The notes below the pieces were generated by a model that worked only from the letters and a program-made list of their open reading frames with translations, did no database searches and was not told the DNA's origin. A program made the position numbers and the translations under genes. A stretch of 64,000 nucleotides of DNA from Chitinophaga sp. H8 (lineage in GTDB: Bacteria > Bacteroidota > Bacteroidia > Chitinophagales > Chitinophagaceae). The stretch lies in NCBI RefSeq assembly GCF_040567655.1, contig NZ_JBEXAC010000002.1:2940906-3004905 (forward strand). The letters run 5' to 3'. This document shows positions 25,544-34,318 of this stretch, piece after piece; within the stretch, counting starts at the first letter, position 1; each line of letters begins with the position of its first letter.

Positions 25544-26272
25544 ATGAAGTGTGCTTTAGTAACCGGTGGGTCAAGAGGAATAGGCAGGGCAATATGTTTA
25601 AAAATGGCAGCAGCCGGCTATTATGTATTAATCAATTATAAAGGCAATGAAGCGGCTGCCAATGAAACACTGGAAGCTGTTCGTGCCGCAGGAAGTGATG
25701 GGGAGCTGTTGCAGTTTAATGTGGGAGATGAGGCAGAAGTGCAAACTGTACTGGGAGGCTGGATAGAAAATAATAAAGACAGGCAGATAGCTGTACTGGT
25801 GAACAATGCCGGGATCCGGGAAGATTCGCTGTTATTCTGGATGACTAGTACACAATGGAATAATGTATTGAATATCAGTTTGAACGGATTTTATAATGTG
25901 ACCAAACAAGTATTGAACGGGATGTTGCTGAAAAGATTTGGCCGCATTATCAACATCGTATCTTTATCCGGTATAAAAGGTTTGCCTGGACAAACCAACT
26001 ATTCCGCTGCGAAGGCAGGGGTAATAGGGGCTACAAAAGCCCTGGCACAGGAAGTAGCTAAACGCGGGGTGACTGTCAACGCAGTAGCGCCTGGGTTTAT
26101 TAAAACGGATATGACAGCAGAACTTAATGAAAAGGAGCTGGCAGCGCAGGTGCCGATGAACCGCTTTGGCACACCTGAAGAAGTAGCGGAAGCTGTTGCA
26201 TTCTTTGCTTCCTCCGGAGCAGGGTATATTACCGGAGAGGTGTTGTCGATTAATGGAGGGCTGCATACGTAG
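25544..26272 (+). CDS. FabG-type 3-oxoacyl-ACP reductase of the polyene pathway
   Basis: 242 aa, short-chain dehydrogenase. The NADPH motif TGGSRGIG is at 7-14, LVNNAG at about 85-90, the Ser in IVSLSG near 140, and the catalytic YSAAK at Y153/K157. The C-terminus SSGAGYITGEVLSINGG is typical of FabG. In aryl polyene systems the corresponding enzyme (ApeQ) reduces the beta-keto group after each condensation. Its place between the lyase and a ketosynthase supports that job. A heptamer-repeat palindrome follows. Confidence 0.88.
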   Translation: MKCALVTGGSRGIGRAICLKMAAAGYYVLINYKGNEAAANETLEAVRAAGSDGELLQFNVGDEAEVQTVLGGWIENNKDRQIAVLVNNAGIREDSLLFWMTSTQWNNVLNISLNGFYNVTKQVLNGMLLKRFGRIINIVSLSGIKGLPGQTNYSAAKAGVIGATKALAQEVAKRGVTVNAVAPGFIKTDMTAELNEKELAAQVPMNRFGTPEEVAEAVAFFASSGAGYITGEVLSINGGLHT

Positions 26273-26279
26273 GAAGCAG

Positions 26280-26417
26280 TTAGCCTTTAGCTCTTAGCTT
26301 TTAGCTGCCCGGAGCGAAATGGATGAACTGTTAATAGCTCAATATCAATTGCTAATGATTAGTTTTTAGGTACCCTGTAGCGGGAAATCACTAAAGGCTA
26401 ATAGCAAACAGCTAAAA
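26280..26417. repeat. TTAGCNN/GCTAANN heptamer palindrome, copy 1
   Basis: Left array: four exact 7-bp units TTAGCNN at 26280-26307 (variable pairs CT, TC, TT, TG). Right array of the opposite sense at 26390-26417: ACTAAAG, GCTAATA, GCAAACA, GCTAAAA. The two arrays face each other across about 80 bp and can pair into a long imperfect hairpin. The element fills the gap between the reductase and the first ketosynthase and ends 8 bp before its ATG. Confidence 0.85.
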
Positions 26418-26425
26418 GCTTAAAT

Positions 26426-27652
26426 ATGAACAGAGTAGTGATCACTGGTTTAGGAATCTACTCCTGCATAGGTAAAAACCTGGAAGAGGTGAGGGATTCA
26501 TTATATAAGGGCCGTTCTGGTATTGTGCTGGATACGGACAGGAAGGAGTTTGGCTACCGGTCGGGATTGACAGGTTATGTAGAAAGGCCGGAATTAAAAG
26601 GGCTGCTGGACCGCAGGGCCCGGCTGATGATGCCGGAGCAGGCGGAGTTTGCTTTTATGTCTACCACAGAAGCATTGGCCCATGCGGGTATTGATGCGGA
26701 CTATATTGATAAAACAGCAGTAGGGCTTTTGTTTGGCAATGATAGTTCTGCCAAACCGGTGATCGAAGCCACCGATATTATGCGGGAAAAGAAAGATACC
26801 ATGCTGGTAGGTTCGGGTTCTGTATTTCAGACAATGAATTCTACCGTAAATATGAATCTGGCCACCATTTTTAAGCTGAGGGGGATAAATTTCAGTGTGA
26901 GTGCAGCTTGTGCCAGCGGATCACATTCCATTGGGCTGGGGTATATGTTTATCAAAAACGGGATGCAGGACTGTGTGGTCTGTGGGGGCGCCCAGGAGGT
27001 GAATATTTATGCGATGGGGAATTTTGATGCGATCGCCGCATTTTCCACACGGGAAGATGATCCTGCGAAGGCATCCCGGCCGTTTGACAGGGATCGGGAT
27101 GGGCTGGTACCCAGTGGGGGCGCAGCTACTGTGATCCTGGAAAGCCTGGAATCTGCCCAACGCAGGGGCGCAACTATTCTGGGAGAAGTGATCGGATACG
27201 GATTCTCTTCCAATGGTGCCCATATTTCTAATCCTACGGTAGATGGCCCGGTGAGGTCGCTCGAAATAGCGCTGAAAGATGCGGGTTTACAACCTGGAGA
27301 TGTGGGATACATCAATGCACATGCTACTTCTACACCGGCAGGGGATGCCAGTGAAGCCCGTGCCATACACCAGGTATTTGGGGGATCCAGGCCTTATGTC
27401 AGTTCTACCAAGTCAATGACCGGCCATGAATGCTGGATGGCAGGTGCCAGCGAAATTGTATATTCTTCCCTGATGATGCAACATGGGTTCATTGCTCCCA
27501 ATATCAACCTGCAAAACCCCGATGAGGATGCCAGTAAACTTAATATTGTAGCAGATACCATTAATAAAGATTTTAATATATTTTTGTCTAATTCTTTTGG
27601 CTTTGGCGGTACCAATTCATCGCTGATTGTCAAAAAGTGGGAAGGTAAATAG
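26426..27652 (+). CDS. beta-ketoacyl-ACP synthase (FabF/FabB type), active-site triad intact
   Basis: 408 aa, full-length thiolase-fold ketosynthase. Active-site Cys in VSAACASGSHSIG (C162), His in YINAHATSTPAGD (H299) and His in KSMTGHECWMAG (H334). Closest in role to the main elongating synthase of aryl polyene clusters (ApeO-like). It extends the ACP-bound aryl chain with malonyl units, perhaps as a heterodimer with a Cys-less partner encoded further down the cluster. Confidence 0.88.
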   Translation: MNRVVITGLGIYSCIGKNLEEVRDSLYKGRSGIVLDTDRKEFGYRSGLTGYVERPELKGLLDRRARLMMPEQAEFAFMSTTEALAHAGIDADYIDKTAVGLLFGNDSSAKPVIEATDIMREKKDTMLVGSGSVFQTMNSTVNMNLATIFKLRGINFSVSAACASGSHSIGLGYMFIKNGMQDCVVCGGAQEVNIYAMGNFDAIAAFSTREDDPAKASRPFDRDRDGLVPSGGAATVILESLESAQRRGATILGEVIGYGFSSNGAHISNPTVDGPVRSLEIALKDAGLQPGDVGYINAHATSTPAGDASEARAIHQVFGGSRPYVSSTKSMTGHECWMAGASEIVYSSLMMQHGFIAPNINLQNPDEDASKLNIVADTINKDFNIFLSNSFGFGGTNSSLIVKKWEGK

Positions 27653-27747
27653 CTGTCATTCAAAGACTTATAAAAAAATGTCAACTTGCAACGAGGTGGC
27701 GGGGCATTCCATTCTCCCCGGCATGAAGCAAACTAATGATATATTCT

Positions 27748-27755
27748 TAACTTTG
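27748..27755 (+). promoter_or_regulatory. possible internal -7 promoter element
   Basis: TAACTTTG exactly matches TAnnTTTG in the 193-bp gap 27653-27845, 90 nt before the ACP start. No TTTG is present at -33. A short G+C-rich hairpin (CGGGG/CCCCG at about 27701-27721) precedes it. Together they suggest a transcription boundary inside the cluster. Confidence 0.3.
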
Positions 27756-27845
27756 TGGCACAGATTTAGGCTTTAAAAGGTATCTATAATCATTATTAAT
27801 AAAAGTTAACAGTCACAATCAACCTGTATCTGGATTACACATTTT

Positions 27846-28103
27846 ATGGAGAGTAAAGAAATTATAAGCATCACAAATAAGTTCCTGGTAGAAGAATTTG
27901 AAGCGGAGCCAGGATTGATTACACCTGAAGCTAACCTCAAAGCCACGTTAGATCTGGACAGCCTGGACTATATTGATATGGTGGTAGTGATAGAAGACCG
28001 TTTTGGTTTTAAAGTTAAACCCGAAGATTTCCAGGCCATTGTAACCTTCCAGGATTTCTACGATTATGTGACCACCCGCGTTAAGCAAAAAGAACTGGTA
28101 TAA
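27846..28103 (+). CDS. acyl carrier protein 1
   Basis: 85 aa. The phosphopantetheine attachment site is LDLDSLDYIDM with Ser39. Helix pattern and length match ACPs. It should carry the growing aryl polyene, or the coumaroyl starter. Stop and start overlap with the next gene (TAATG), tying its translation to the acyltransferase. Confidence 0.9.
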   Translation: MESKEIISITNKFLVEEFEAEPGLITPEANLKATLDLDSLDYIDMVVVIEDRFGFKVKPEDFQAIVTFQDFYDYVTTRVKQKELV

Positions 28104-28978
28104 TGCCTTCCTGGCAGGGAAAGTCTAAAGGAAGCAAGCTAGGGTACAGTATCTTTATCGGTATTTTACGGTATGGAGGTGTGTATCCGGCGTATTTCCT
28201 GTTGCGTTTTGTAGCATTTTATTATTTTTTGTTTTCATATAGCTCCTCTAAACCCATTTATTCGTACTTCCGTACGAAGTTAGGGTATAGCAGGTGGCGT
28301 GCGTTGTGTAGCCTGTACCGTAATTATTATGTATTTGGGCAAACTATCATTGATAAAGTGGTGGTGATGGCCGATATGGATAATAAATTTACCTTTCATT
28401 TTGAAGGTGAACATTATCTCCGTGAGATAACAGGGGGTAAACGGGGAGGGATTTTACTGAGTGCGCATCTGGGCAACTGGGAAGTGGCCGGGCATTTATT
28501 TAAGCGGCTCGAAACCCGTATCAATATAGTGATGTTTGATGGGGAGCATGAGCGTATCAAAGCATATCTGGCTTCCGTAACAGGAAAGCGGAATGTAAAT
28601 ATTATTGTAATTAAGGACGATTTATCGCACATTTACGCAATAAATGACGCCCTGAACAACAACGAACTGGTATGCATGCATGCCGACCGGTTTGTAGAAG
28701 GGAATAAAACCTTACAGGTACCATTTTTAGGGCAGGAAGCATCGTTTCCTGCAGGCCCGTTTTTACTGGCGGCTACCTTTAAAGTACCGGTTTCGCAGGT
28801 ATACGCCTTTAAAGAATCTGCTACGCACTACCATCTGTATGCTACTGCTCCGCGCCAATATCAGGGCCGCAGGAACCAGGGAATGCAGGAGGCAGTGAGT
28901 GATTTTGTGGCATCACTGGAGGAAAAAGTGAAACAATACCCGGAACAGTGGTTTAATTATTATGATTTTTGGGAATAG
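28103..28978 (+). CDS. LpxL/HtrB-like lipid acyltransferase
   Basis: 291 aa with a hydrophobic anchor near residues 30-46. The acyltransferase motif HX4E is SAHLGNWEVAG (H122, E127), followed by a conserved block with MHADRFVEGNKTLQVPFLG and FPAGPFLLA. Enzymes of this family use acyl-ACP to acylate lipid A. In aryl polyene and flexirubin clusters a relative is always present and is thought to attach the polyene acyl group to its lipid or resorcinol partner. Coupling to the ACP gene by a 1-bp overlap fits direct use of acyl-ACP. Confidence 0.82.
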   Translation: MPSWQGKSKGSKLGYSIFIGILRYGGVYPAYFLLRFVAFYYFLFSYSSSKPIYSYFRTKLGYSRWRALCSLYRNYYVFGQTIIDKVVVMADMDNKFTFHFEGEHYLREITGGKRGGILLSAHLGNWEVAGHLFKRLETRINIVMFDGEHERIKAYLASVTGKRNVNIIVIKDDLSHIYAINDALNNNELVCMHADRFVEGNKTLQVPFLGQEASFPAGPFLLAATFKVPVSQVYAFKESATHYHLYATAPRQYQGRRNQGMQEAVSDFVASLEEKVKQYPEQWFNYYDFWE

Positions 28979-28992
28979 CTGTTAAACAGCGA

Positions 28993-29113
28993 TTAGCAGT
29001 TAGCTATTAGCTTTTAGCGGTTAGTAGTCCTTTAGGGGCAGCTAATAATTAACCGCTTTCCATAATTCGCTTTAACTGGCTAATAGCCAAAGGCTAAAGG
29101 CTAACAGCTTTTA
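28993..29113. repeat. TTAGCNN/GCTAANN heptamer palindrome, copy 2
   Basis: Left array at 28993-29027: TTAGCAG, TTAGCTA, TTAGCTT, TTAGCGG, TTAGTAG. Right array at 29079-29113: GCTAATA, GCCAAAG, GCTAAAG, GCTAACA, GCTTTTA. Spacer about 51 bp. It fills the gap between the acyltransferase and the ApeP-like gene, ending 10 bp before the ATG at 29124. Confidence 0.85.
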
Positions 29114-29123
29114 AACTTAAAAT

Positions 29124-29543
29124 ATGTTCATCCAGGAAGACGATATCATCAATTATATTCCTCAGCGCCCACCGATGGTGATGATTGGTGGTTTACTGGC
29201 AGTAGAAGAGCAGGCCACCCGTACAGGATTGCAGATTACGGCTGACAATATATTTGTGGAAAATGGCCGGTTTACTACACCCGGATTAATGGAGAATATC
29301 GCACAAACCGCAGCCGCCAGAGTGGGATATATTGCCCGTCAGGAAAATACACCCGTTCCGGTTGGCTTTATTGGTGCAGTAAAGGATCTGGAAGTTTTTG
29401 AATTGCCACCTGCTGGTGCATTTATAGAAACGGAGACCATCATAGCCCACCAGGTGTTTAACGCTACAGTGGTAACGGGTAAAGTGCTGTTTGAAGGACG
29501 CGTGATGGCCCAATGTGAAATGAAAATATTTATTAATCCCTAA
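29124..29543 (+). CDS. ApeP-like hotdog dehydratase subunit lacking the catalytic His
   Basis: 139 aa, FabA/FabZ-like hotdog fold (YIPQRPPMVMIGGLLAVEEQ at the N-terminus). Where FabZ has GHFPxxPVxPG, this protein has GRFTTPGLMENIAQTAAA: the His is replaced by Arg, while the Glu of the helix (MENIAQ) is kept. Alone it should be inactive or weak. The second hotdog gene of the cluster (39611) has the opposite defect, which suggests the two form one heterodimeric dehydratase, as ApeI and ApeP do in known aryl polyene systems. Confidence 0.82.
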   Translation: MFIQEDDIINYIPQRPPMVMIGGLLAVEEQATRTGLQITADNIFVENGRFTTPGLMENIAQTAAARVGYIARQENTPVPVGFIGAVKDLEVFELPPAGAFIETETIIAHQVFNATVVTGKVLFEGRVMAQCEMKIFINP

Positions 29544-29556
29544 ATATTGTTTTGTC

Positions 29557-30321
29557 ATGAACCTGAAAAAAATGTTTGCCTTATCTGCTGTAGCATTATG
29601 CTTTTCCGGCATAGTGAATGCACAATCTCCTAAAGAATTCTTTGGTTCTTCAGATGTACCTGTAACCTGGCTGGGGGTAGACTTTACCCTGGTAAAAATG
29701 ATTGGTATGGCAGATGTGAACCTGACTGATGTACGCGAACGCCAGTTTACCGGTATTAACCAGGTAATCGTAAATGAGCCCAAGAAATACGAAATCGACG
29801 ACGCATTTGATAAAAAGAATGTGACTAAAGATATCTCAGAGGTAAATAAACGGAATGAAAAGGCCAATACTGATGCCATGAAATCTGATAATTCATCAGA
29901 TTATCAACACCTGAAACCGGAAGATATTGCTAAGCTGATAAAAGGTTTTGATTTTGGTGATAAAAAAGGCCTGGGGATATTATTTGTAATGGAAGGTATG
30001 AGTAAAACGGAAAAAGAAGGTTCAATGTATGCCACCGTGGTAGATATGGGCCGTCGTAAAGTGCTGATGACAGAACGTATAACCGGTAAGGCACAAGGCT
30101 TCAGCTGGCGTAACTACTGGGCTTATACGGTTTACAAAGGCCTGGAAAGCATTAACAAACGTAAATACAAAGAATGGAAAGGTACATATGGTAATGTAGA
30201 AGCAGAACCAGAACCTGCTCCAGCTCCGGTAGTAGAAAAAGCATCGGAAAAAGCAACGCAGCAGCAGGCAGCACCTAAAGCAGCTGACAAAACAAAGGGT
30301 AAAAAAGCAAAAAAGGCGTAA
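29557..30321 (+). CDS. secreted protein of the pigment cluster, function unknown
   Basis: 254 aa with a Sec signal peptide (SAVALCFSGIVNAQ). The mature part has no family I recognise: WLGVDFTLVKMIGMADVN near the start, many Lys/Asp residues, then a strand-rich region (GILFVMEGMSKTEKEGSMYA) and RNYWAYTVYKGL. The last 45 residues are low-complexity Glu/Pro/Ala then Lys-rich (EAEPEPAPAPVVEKA, ending KKAKKA). It lies 13 bp after the ApeP-like gene. A periplasmic role in handling the product is inferred from context only. Confidence 0.75.
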   Translation: MNLKKMFALSAVALCFSGIVNAQSPKEFFGSSDVPVTWLGVDFTLVKMIGMADVNLTDVRERQFTGINQVIVNEPKKYEIDDAFDKKNVTKDISEVNKRNEKANTDAMKSDNSSDYQHLKPEDIAKLIKGFDFGDKKGLGILFVMEGMSKTEKEGSMYATVVDMGRRKVLMTERITGKAQGFSWRNYWAYTVYKGLESINKRKYKEWKGTYGNVEAEPEPAPAPVVEKASEKATQQQAAPKAADKTKGKKAKKA

Positions 30322-30348
30322 GTACCACACTGTGTGTATAACGTGTAA

Positions 30349-30777
30349 ATGATAGATATGGAATTAACCGAACGTGCCAATATACTGGTAAGATTTAATG
30401 AAGCAGATCCACTGGGCATAGTTTGGCATGGCCATTATGTAAGGTATTTTGAAGACGGGAGAGAGGCTTTCGGCGAAAAATATGGTTTACGCTACCTGGA
30501 TATTTATAAATACGGATATACCGTACCGGTAGTAAAAGTAAGCTGTGATTATAAGCGGTCGCTGCGTTATGGTGATCGTGCCATTGTAGAAACACGGTAC
30601 ATAGATACCGCAGCAGCTAAAATAAAATTCGAATATACCCTGTATAATGCGGCTTCCGGAGAAATAGTAGCGAAAGGGTCATCCATGCAGGTATTCCTGG
30701 ATAAGGAAACATCTACTTTGCAGCTGACCATCCCGCCATTTTTTGAAGATTGGAAAAAGCAATGGGGAGTGTTATAA
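30349..30777 (+). CDS. 4-hydroxybenzoyl-CoA thioesterase-type (YbgC-like) thioesterase
   Basis: 142 aa hotdog protein. The 4HBT active-site region is RFNEADPLGIVWHGHYVRYF with the catalytic Asp. A start at 30358 (MELTERAN) is equally possible. Aryl polyene clusters include such a thioesterase (ApeK-like), proposed to release or edit the ACP-bound chain. It is 27 bp after the unknown secreted protein and 12 bp before a ketosynthase. Confidence 0.85.
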   Translation: MIDMELTERANILVRFNEADPLGIVWHGHYVRYFEDGREAFGEKYGLRYLDIYKYGYTVPVVKVSCDYKRSLRYGDRAIVETRYIDTAAAKIKFEYTLYNAASGEIVAKGSSMQVFLDKETSTLQLTIPPFFEDWKKQWGVL

Positions 30778-30789
30778 CGGGCGTTTTTT

Positions 30790-31950
30790 ATGAAAGAGGT
30801 GTTTGTAGCAGCAGACAATATTGTGTCGCCATTAGGTGACACTACTGCGGAAAACTTTACCAGGGTTGCCGCAGGCGAAAGTGGTATCACCCGGCATGCC
30901 GATACATCGTTATCGGCAGCGCCGTTTTATGCTGCTATGTTGCATCAGCAGCAACTGGCGGAATACATAGCTGCAGATCACCTGGAAGGGCATACGAAGT
31001 TTGAACAGCTGATCATGCTTTCTGTAAAAAGAGCATTGGCACAAACGGATATTACCCTGGCAGATAAGCGTACCATTTTTATTGTTTCTACAACAAAAGG
31101 GAATATAGAATTGCTGGAGCAGCAAGCGGTAGGAGGAACACCCCCGCTGGCAACTATGCAACTATTTAATACTGCTCAGCAACTGGGCCGGCATTTTAAT
31201 GCTGCCAATGCACCGCTGGTAGTAAGCAATGCCTGTATTTCCGGACTGCTGGCTATTTTAACCGGTAAGCGTTTAATTGATGCAGGGCTATATGACCATG
31301 CAGTGATTACCGGAGCTGATGTGGTCACCCAGTTTGTATTATCCGGGTTTCAGTCGTTTCAGGCAGTGAGCAATGCACCCTGCCGCCCGTTTGATGCGGC
31401 ACGTAATGGCGTTACACTGGGAGAGGGTGCAGCTACGGTAATATTAACCAACGATCCGGCACATGTATCCGGTAAGGAAAGGATAGTGTTGGGAAATGGA
31501 GCAGTAAGCAATGATGCGAATCATATATCAGGGCCATCACGTACAGGCGCTGAGCTAAGTACCGCTATGCAGCTGGCCATGAAAGGCAGCGGACTGACTC
31601 CATATGACATTGGTTTTGTATCAGCACATGGTACAGCCACTTTATATAATGATGAAATGGAGGCGAAAGCCTTGCATCTGGCAGCTTTGCAGGAAGTACC
31701 GGTAAACAGCCTCAAAGGCAATTACGGACACACGCTGGGAGCTGCCGGATTGATAGAAGCCATTATTGGTATGGCCTGTTTGCAGCAAAAAACAGTACTG
31801 CCTACCCTGGGATTTGAAACGCTGGGGGTAAGTATGCCGGTAAAGGTATCAGGTACTTTGCGGCAAAAGGAAATGCGTCATTTCCTGAAAACCGTATCGG
31901 GATTTGGCGGATGTAATGCTGCAATGGTGTTTAGCTTAAGTAACAATTGA
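30790..31950 (+). CDS. beta-ketoacyl-ACP synthase, divergent but with Cys-His-His triad
   Basis: 386 aa. Active-site Cys in VVSNACISGLLAI (C149), His in VSAHGTATLYNDE (H280) and His in KGNYGHTLGAAG (H314). The N-terminal third is shorter and more divergent than in FabF. It may initiate the chain or elongate at one stage. It is separate from the other two full-length synthases and has no close sister within the window. Confidence 0.85.
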   Translation: MKEVFVAADNIVSPLGDTTAENFTRVAAGESGITRHADTSLSAAPFYAAMLHQQQLAEYIAADHLEGHTKFEQLIMLSVKRALAQTDITLADKRTIFIVSTTKGNIELLEQQAVGGTPPLATMQLFNTAQQLGRHFNAANAPLVVSNACISGLLAILTGKRLIDAGLYDHAVITGADVVTQFVLSGFQSFQAVSNAPCRPFDAARNGVTLGEGAATVILTNDPAHVSGKERIVLGNGAVSNDANHISGPSRTGAELSTAMQLAMKGSGLTPYDIGFVSAHGTATLYNDEMEAKALHLAALQEVPVNSLKGNYGHTLGAAGLIEAIIGMACLQQKTVLPTLGFETLGVSMPVKVSGTLRQKEMRHFLKTVSGFGGCNAAMVFSLSNN

Positions 31951-31973
31951 TCATTTGTAATCAGAAAATAATA

Positions 31974-33041
31974 ATGGATTTTTTTAATAAAGAAACTAAA
32001 ACGGCATTACAGGCGAAAGAAGCTGCGCTGGCACTGGCATTTGCACCTATTGCATTTCAGGCTACCCGTGCGCTGCGTGACATGGGCATTTTACAGGCAG
32101 TGAGCGACAGCAGGAGCAATGGTATTACGATTGAAGAAATACTGGAAAAAGTAACCCTCTCACGCTATGCCGTAAGGGTATTGCTGGAAGCTGGTTTGGG
32201 GATGGACCTGGTAATTGTAAACGACAAAAAGTATACGCTTACGAAAACCGGGTACTTCATTTTGCATGATCAGCTCACCCGTATCAACATGGACTTTACA
32301 CAGGATATCTGTTATAAGGGCATGTATCATCTGCAGGAGAGCCTGCGGGAAGGAAAACCTGCCGGATTGAAGGAACTGGGTCCATGGGATACCATCTACC
32401 CAGGATTGCCTTTGTTATCGCCGGAAGTAGGTAAAAGCTGGTTTGACTTTGATCACTATTATTCTGATCTCGCTTTTCCACAGGCCCTGCCTATCGTATT
32501 TGAAAATAAACCCCGTAAGTTACTGGACATCGGTGGTAACACCGGTAAATGGACACTGGCCTGTACGGCTTATGATCCTGAAGTGCAGGTCACCCTTTTT
32601 GATTTACCGGGAGAGATCGCCCTGGCACAGCAAAAGATGGTAGAAGCGGGAGTGAGCGACCGAGTATCTTTTCACACTGCCAATATCCTGGATGAGAGCC
32701 TGCCTTTTCCGAAAGACTTTGATGCCATCTGGATGAGCCAGTTCCTGGATTGTTTTTCTGAAGCGGAAATTGTGTCTATTTTGAAACGTTGCCGGGAAGC
32801 ATTGACCGCAAACGGGACTATTTATATATTGGAACCTTTCTGGAACCGGCAGGTGTTTAAGTCGGCCGCGTTCTGTCTGCAGCAAACGTCGCTGTACTTC
32901 ACGGCTATGGCAAATGGCAACAGCCAGATGTACCATACAGACGACTTTTTTAAATGTATACAGGATGCCGGGTTGCAGATAGTAGCAGAAAATGATCAGA
33001 TGGGATTGAGCTATACCCTCCTGAAATGTAAAAAAGCATAA
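31974..33041 (+). CDS. class I O-methyltransferase-like protein with N-terminal winged helix
   Basis: 355 aa from the ATG at 31974 (MDFFNKETKTALQAKEAALAL); 9 upstream codons are also open. The N-terminal half is a dimerisation/winged-helix domain as in plant-type O-methyltransferases (ILEKVTLSRYAVRVLLEAGL). The SAM motif is PRKLLDIGGNTGKWTLAC near residue 185, followed by LFDLPGEIALAQ and IWMSQFLDCFSEAEIVSILK. Aryl polyenes are known to carry methyl groups on the aromatic ring, so this is a candidate head-group methyltransferase. O- versus C-methylation cannot be decided. Confidence 0.82.
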   Translation: MDFFNKETKTALQAKEAALALAFAPIAFQATRALRDMGILQAVSDSRSNGITIEEILEKVTLSRYAVRVLLEAGLGMDLVIVNDKKYTLTKTGYFILHDQLTRINMDFTQDICYKGMYHLQESLREGKPAGLKELGPWDTIYPGLPLLSPEVGKSWFDFDHYYSDLAFPQALPIVFENKPRKLLDIGGNTGKWTLACTAYDPEVQVTLFDLPGEIALAQQKMVEAGVSDRVSFHTANILDESLPFPKDFDAIWMSQFLDCFSEAEIVSILKRCREALTANGTIYILEPFWNRQVFKSAAFCLQQTSLYFTAMANGNSQMYHTDDFFKCIQDAGLQIVAENDQMGLSYTLLKCKKA

Positions 33042-33071
33042 CCTCATACATAAATTGTAAATCCCCTGATT

Positions 33072-34316
33072 ATGAAAACTGAACAAGTGGATGTGTTGGT
33101 AATTGGTGCGGGTCCAGCTGGTACCGTAGCGGCATCGATTATTCACCAGGCCGGTTTTAAAGTCAAAATTGTTGAAAAACAAAAATTTCCCCGTTTTGTA
33201 ATAGGTGAAAGCCTGTTGCCCCGAAGTATGGAAGCCCTTAAAGAAGCTGGTTTCATTGAAGCTATTCAGGCAAAGGGATTTCAGCAAAAGTCAGGTGCCA
33301 AGTTTGTAAAACAGGGTGCCCTTTGTGACTTTACTTTTGCAGAGCAGTATACTCCCGGCTGGACCTGGACCTGGCAGGTACAGCGGGCCGATTTTGATAA
33401 AACACTGGCCGATGAGGTAGAACGTATGGGCGTTCCGGTAGCTTATGAAAGCACCGTTACTGCTATACGGTTTGATGGATCAGATTCTGTAACCACCGTA
33501 GAAGATGTGCATGGCAATCAGCAAGAAATAGCTGCCCGCTTTATTGTGGACGGAAGTGGTTATGGCAGGGTGATACCCCGGCTGTTTAACCTGGAGCGTA
33601 ATTCTAACCTGCAGCCCCGCAAGGCGCTGTTTTCACATATGATAGATGTGCGCCGCTCTATGGCGGATGAGCCAAACCGTATTACGGCCGTAGTGCATCA
33701 GCCTGGCGTATGGATCTGGATCATTCCATTTTCTACCGGGATCACTTCCCTGGGTTTTGTAGGGGATCCGTCCTTTTTTGACCAGTATCCCGGCACGCCG
33801 GAGCAGCAGCTCAGGGCACTGATGGAAGCCGAACCTTATACCCGGGAGCGTTTCAGAGATGTGGAAATGGCATTTGAACCCAGGATATTGCAGTCCTGGT
33901 CGGCCACTACCGATAAATTTTATGGAGATGGCTTTGTGCTGACAGGCAATGTAACAGAATTTCTGGACCCGATTTTCTCTTCTGGTGTAACTTTGGCCTG
34001 CGTAAGCAGTCAAACTGCGGCCAAGCTGGTCATTCGCAAACTGAAAGGAGAAGCGGTAGACTGGGAAAAAGAATATATGGAACCAACCATGCAGGGCGTA
34101 AATACTTTCCGTTCCTATGTAATGGCCTGGTATGAGGGGACCCTGGATACCATTTTCTTTAAAAAGGACGCAGATCCTGTCATCAAGCAGCAGATCTGTT
34201 CAGTACTGGCAGGATATGTATGGGATATGAGCAATCCATTTGTGAAGAACCATGATACCGCTTTAAAGCGGCTGGCCAGAACGATTGAATTGACAGAAAA
34301 ATTAAAGGAACAATAG
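33072..34316 (+). CDS. flavin-dependent halogenase-like oxidoreductase
   Basis: 414 aa. FAD motif VIGAGPAGTVAA at the N-terminus. IGESLLPRSMEAL at 44-56 and the Lys of QQKSGAKF (K73) match flavin halogenases acting on carrier-bound aromatic substrates. The halogenase signature WxWxIP is present as WIWIIP (214-219), and FVLTGNVTEFLDPIFSSGV follows. Hydroxylases of the same superfamily normally lack WxWxIP. Chlorinated flexirubins have been reported, so ring chlorination is a fair guess, but a hydroxylase role is not excluded. Confidence 0.78.
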   Translation: MKTEQVDVLVIGAGPAGTVAASIIHQAGFKVKIVEKQKFPRFVIGESLLPRSMEALKEAGFIEAIQAKGFQQKSGAKFVKQGALCDFTFAEQYTPGWTWTWQVQRADFDKTLADEVERMGVPVAYESTVTAIRFDGSDSVTTVEDVHGNQQEIAARFIVDGSGYGRVIPRLFNLERNSNLQPRKALFSHMIDVRRSMADEPNRITAVVHQPGVWIWIIPFSTGITSLGFVGDPSFFDQYPGTPEQQLRALMEAEPYTRERFRDVEMAFEPRILQSWSATTDKFYGDGFVLTGNVTEFLDPIFSSGVTLACVSSQTAAKLVIRKLKGEAVDWEKEYMEPTMQGVNTFRSYVMAWYEGTLDTIFFKKDADPVIKQQICSVLAGYVWDMSNPFVKNHDTALKRLARTIELTEKLKEQ

Positions 34317-34318
34317 GA

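Noticed and set aside
26280..26417. Heptamer arrays considered as a CRISPR-like array
   Set aside because: The unit is only 7 bp with two variable bases and no 25-40 bp spacers, the two halves are inverted, and no cas genes are present.
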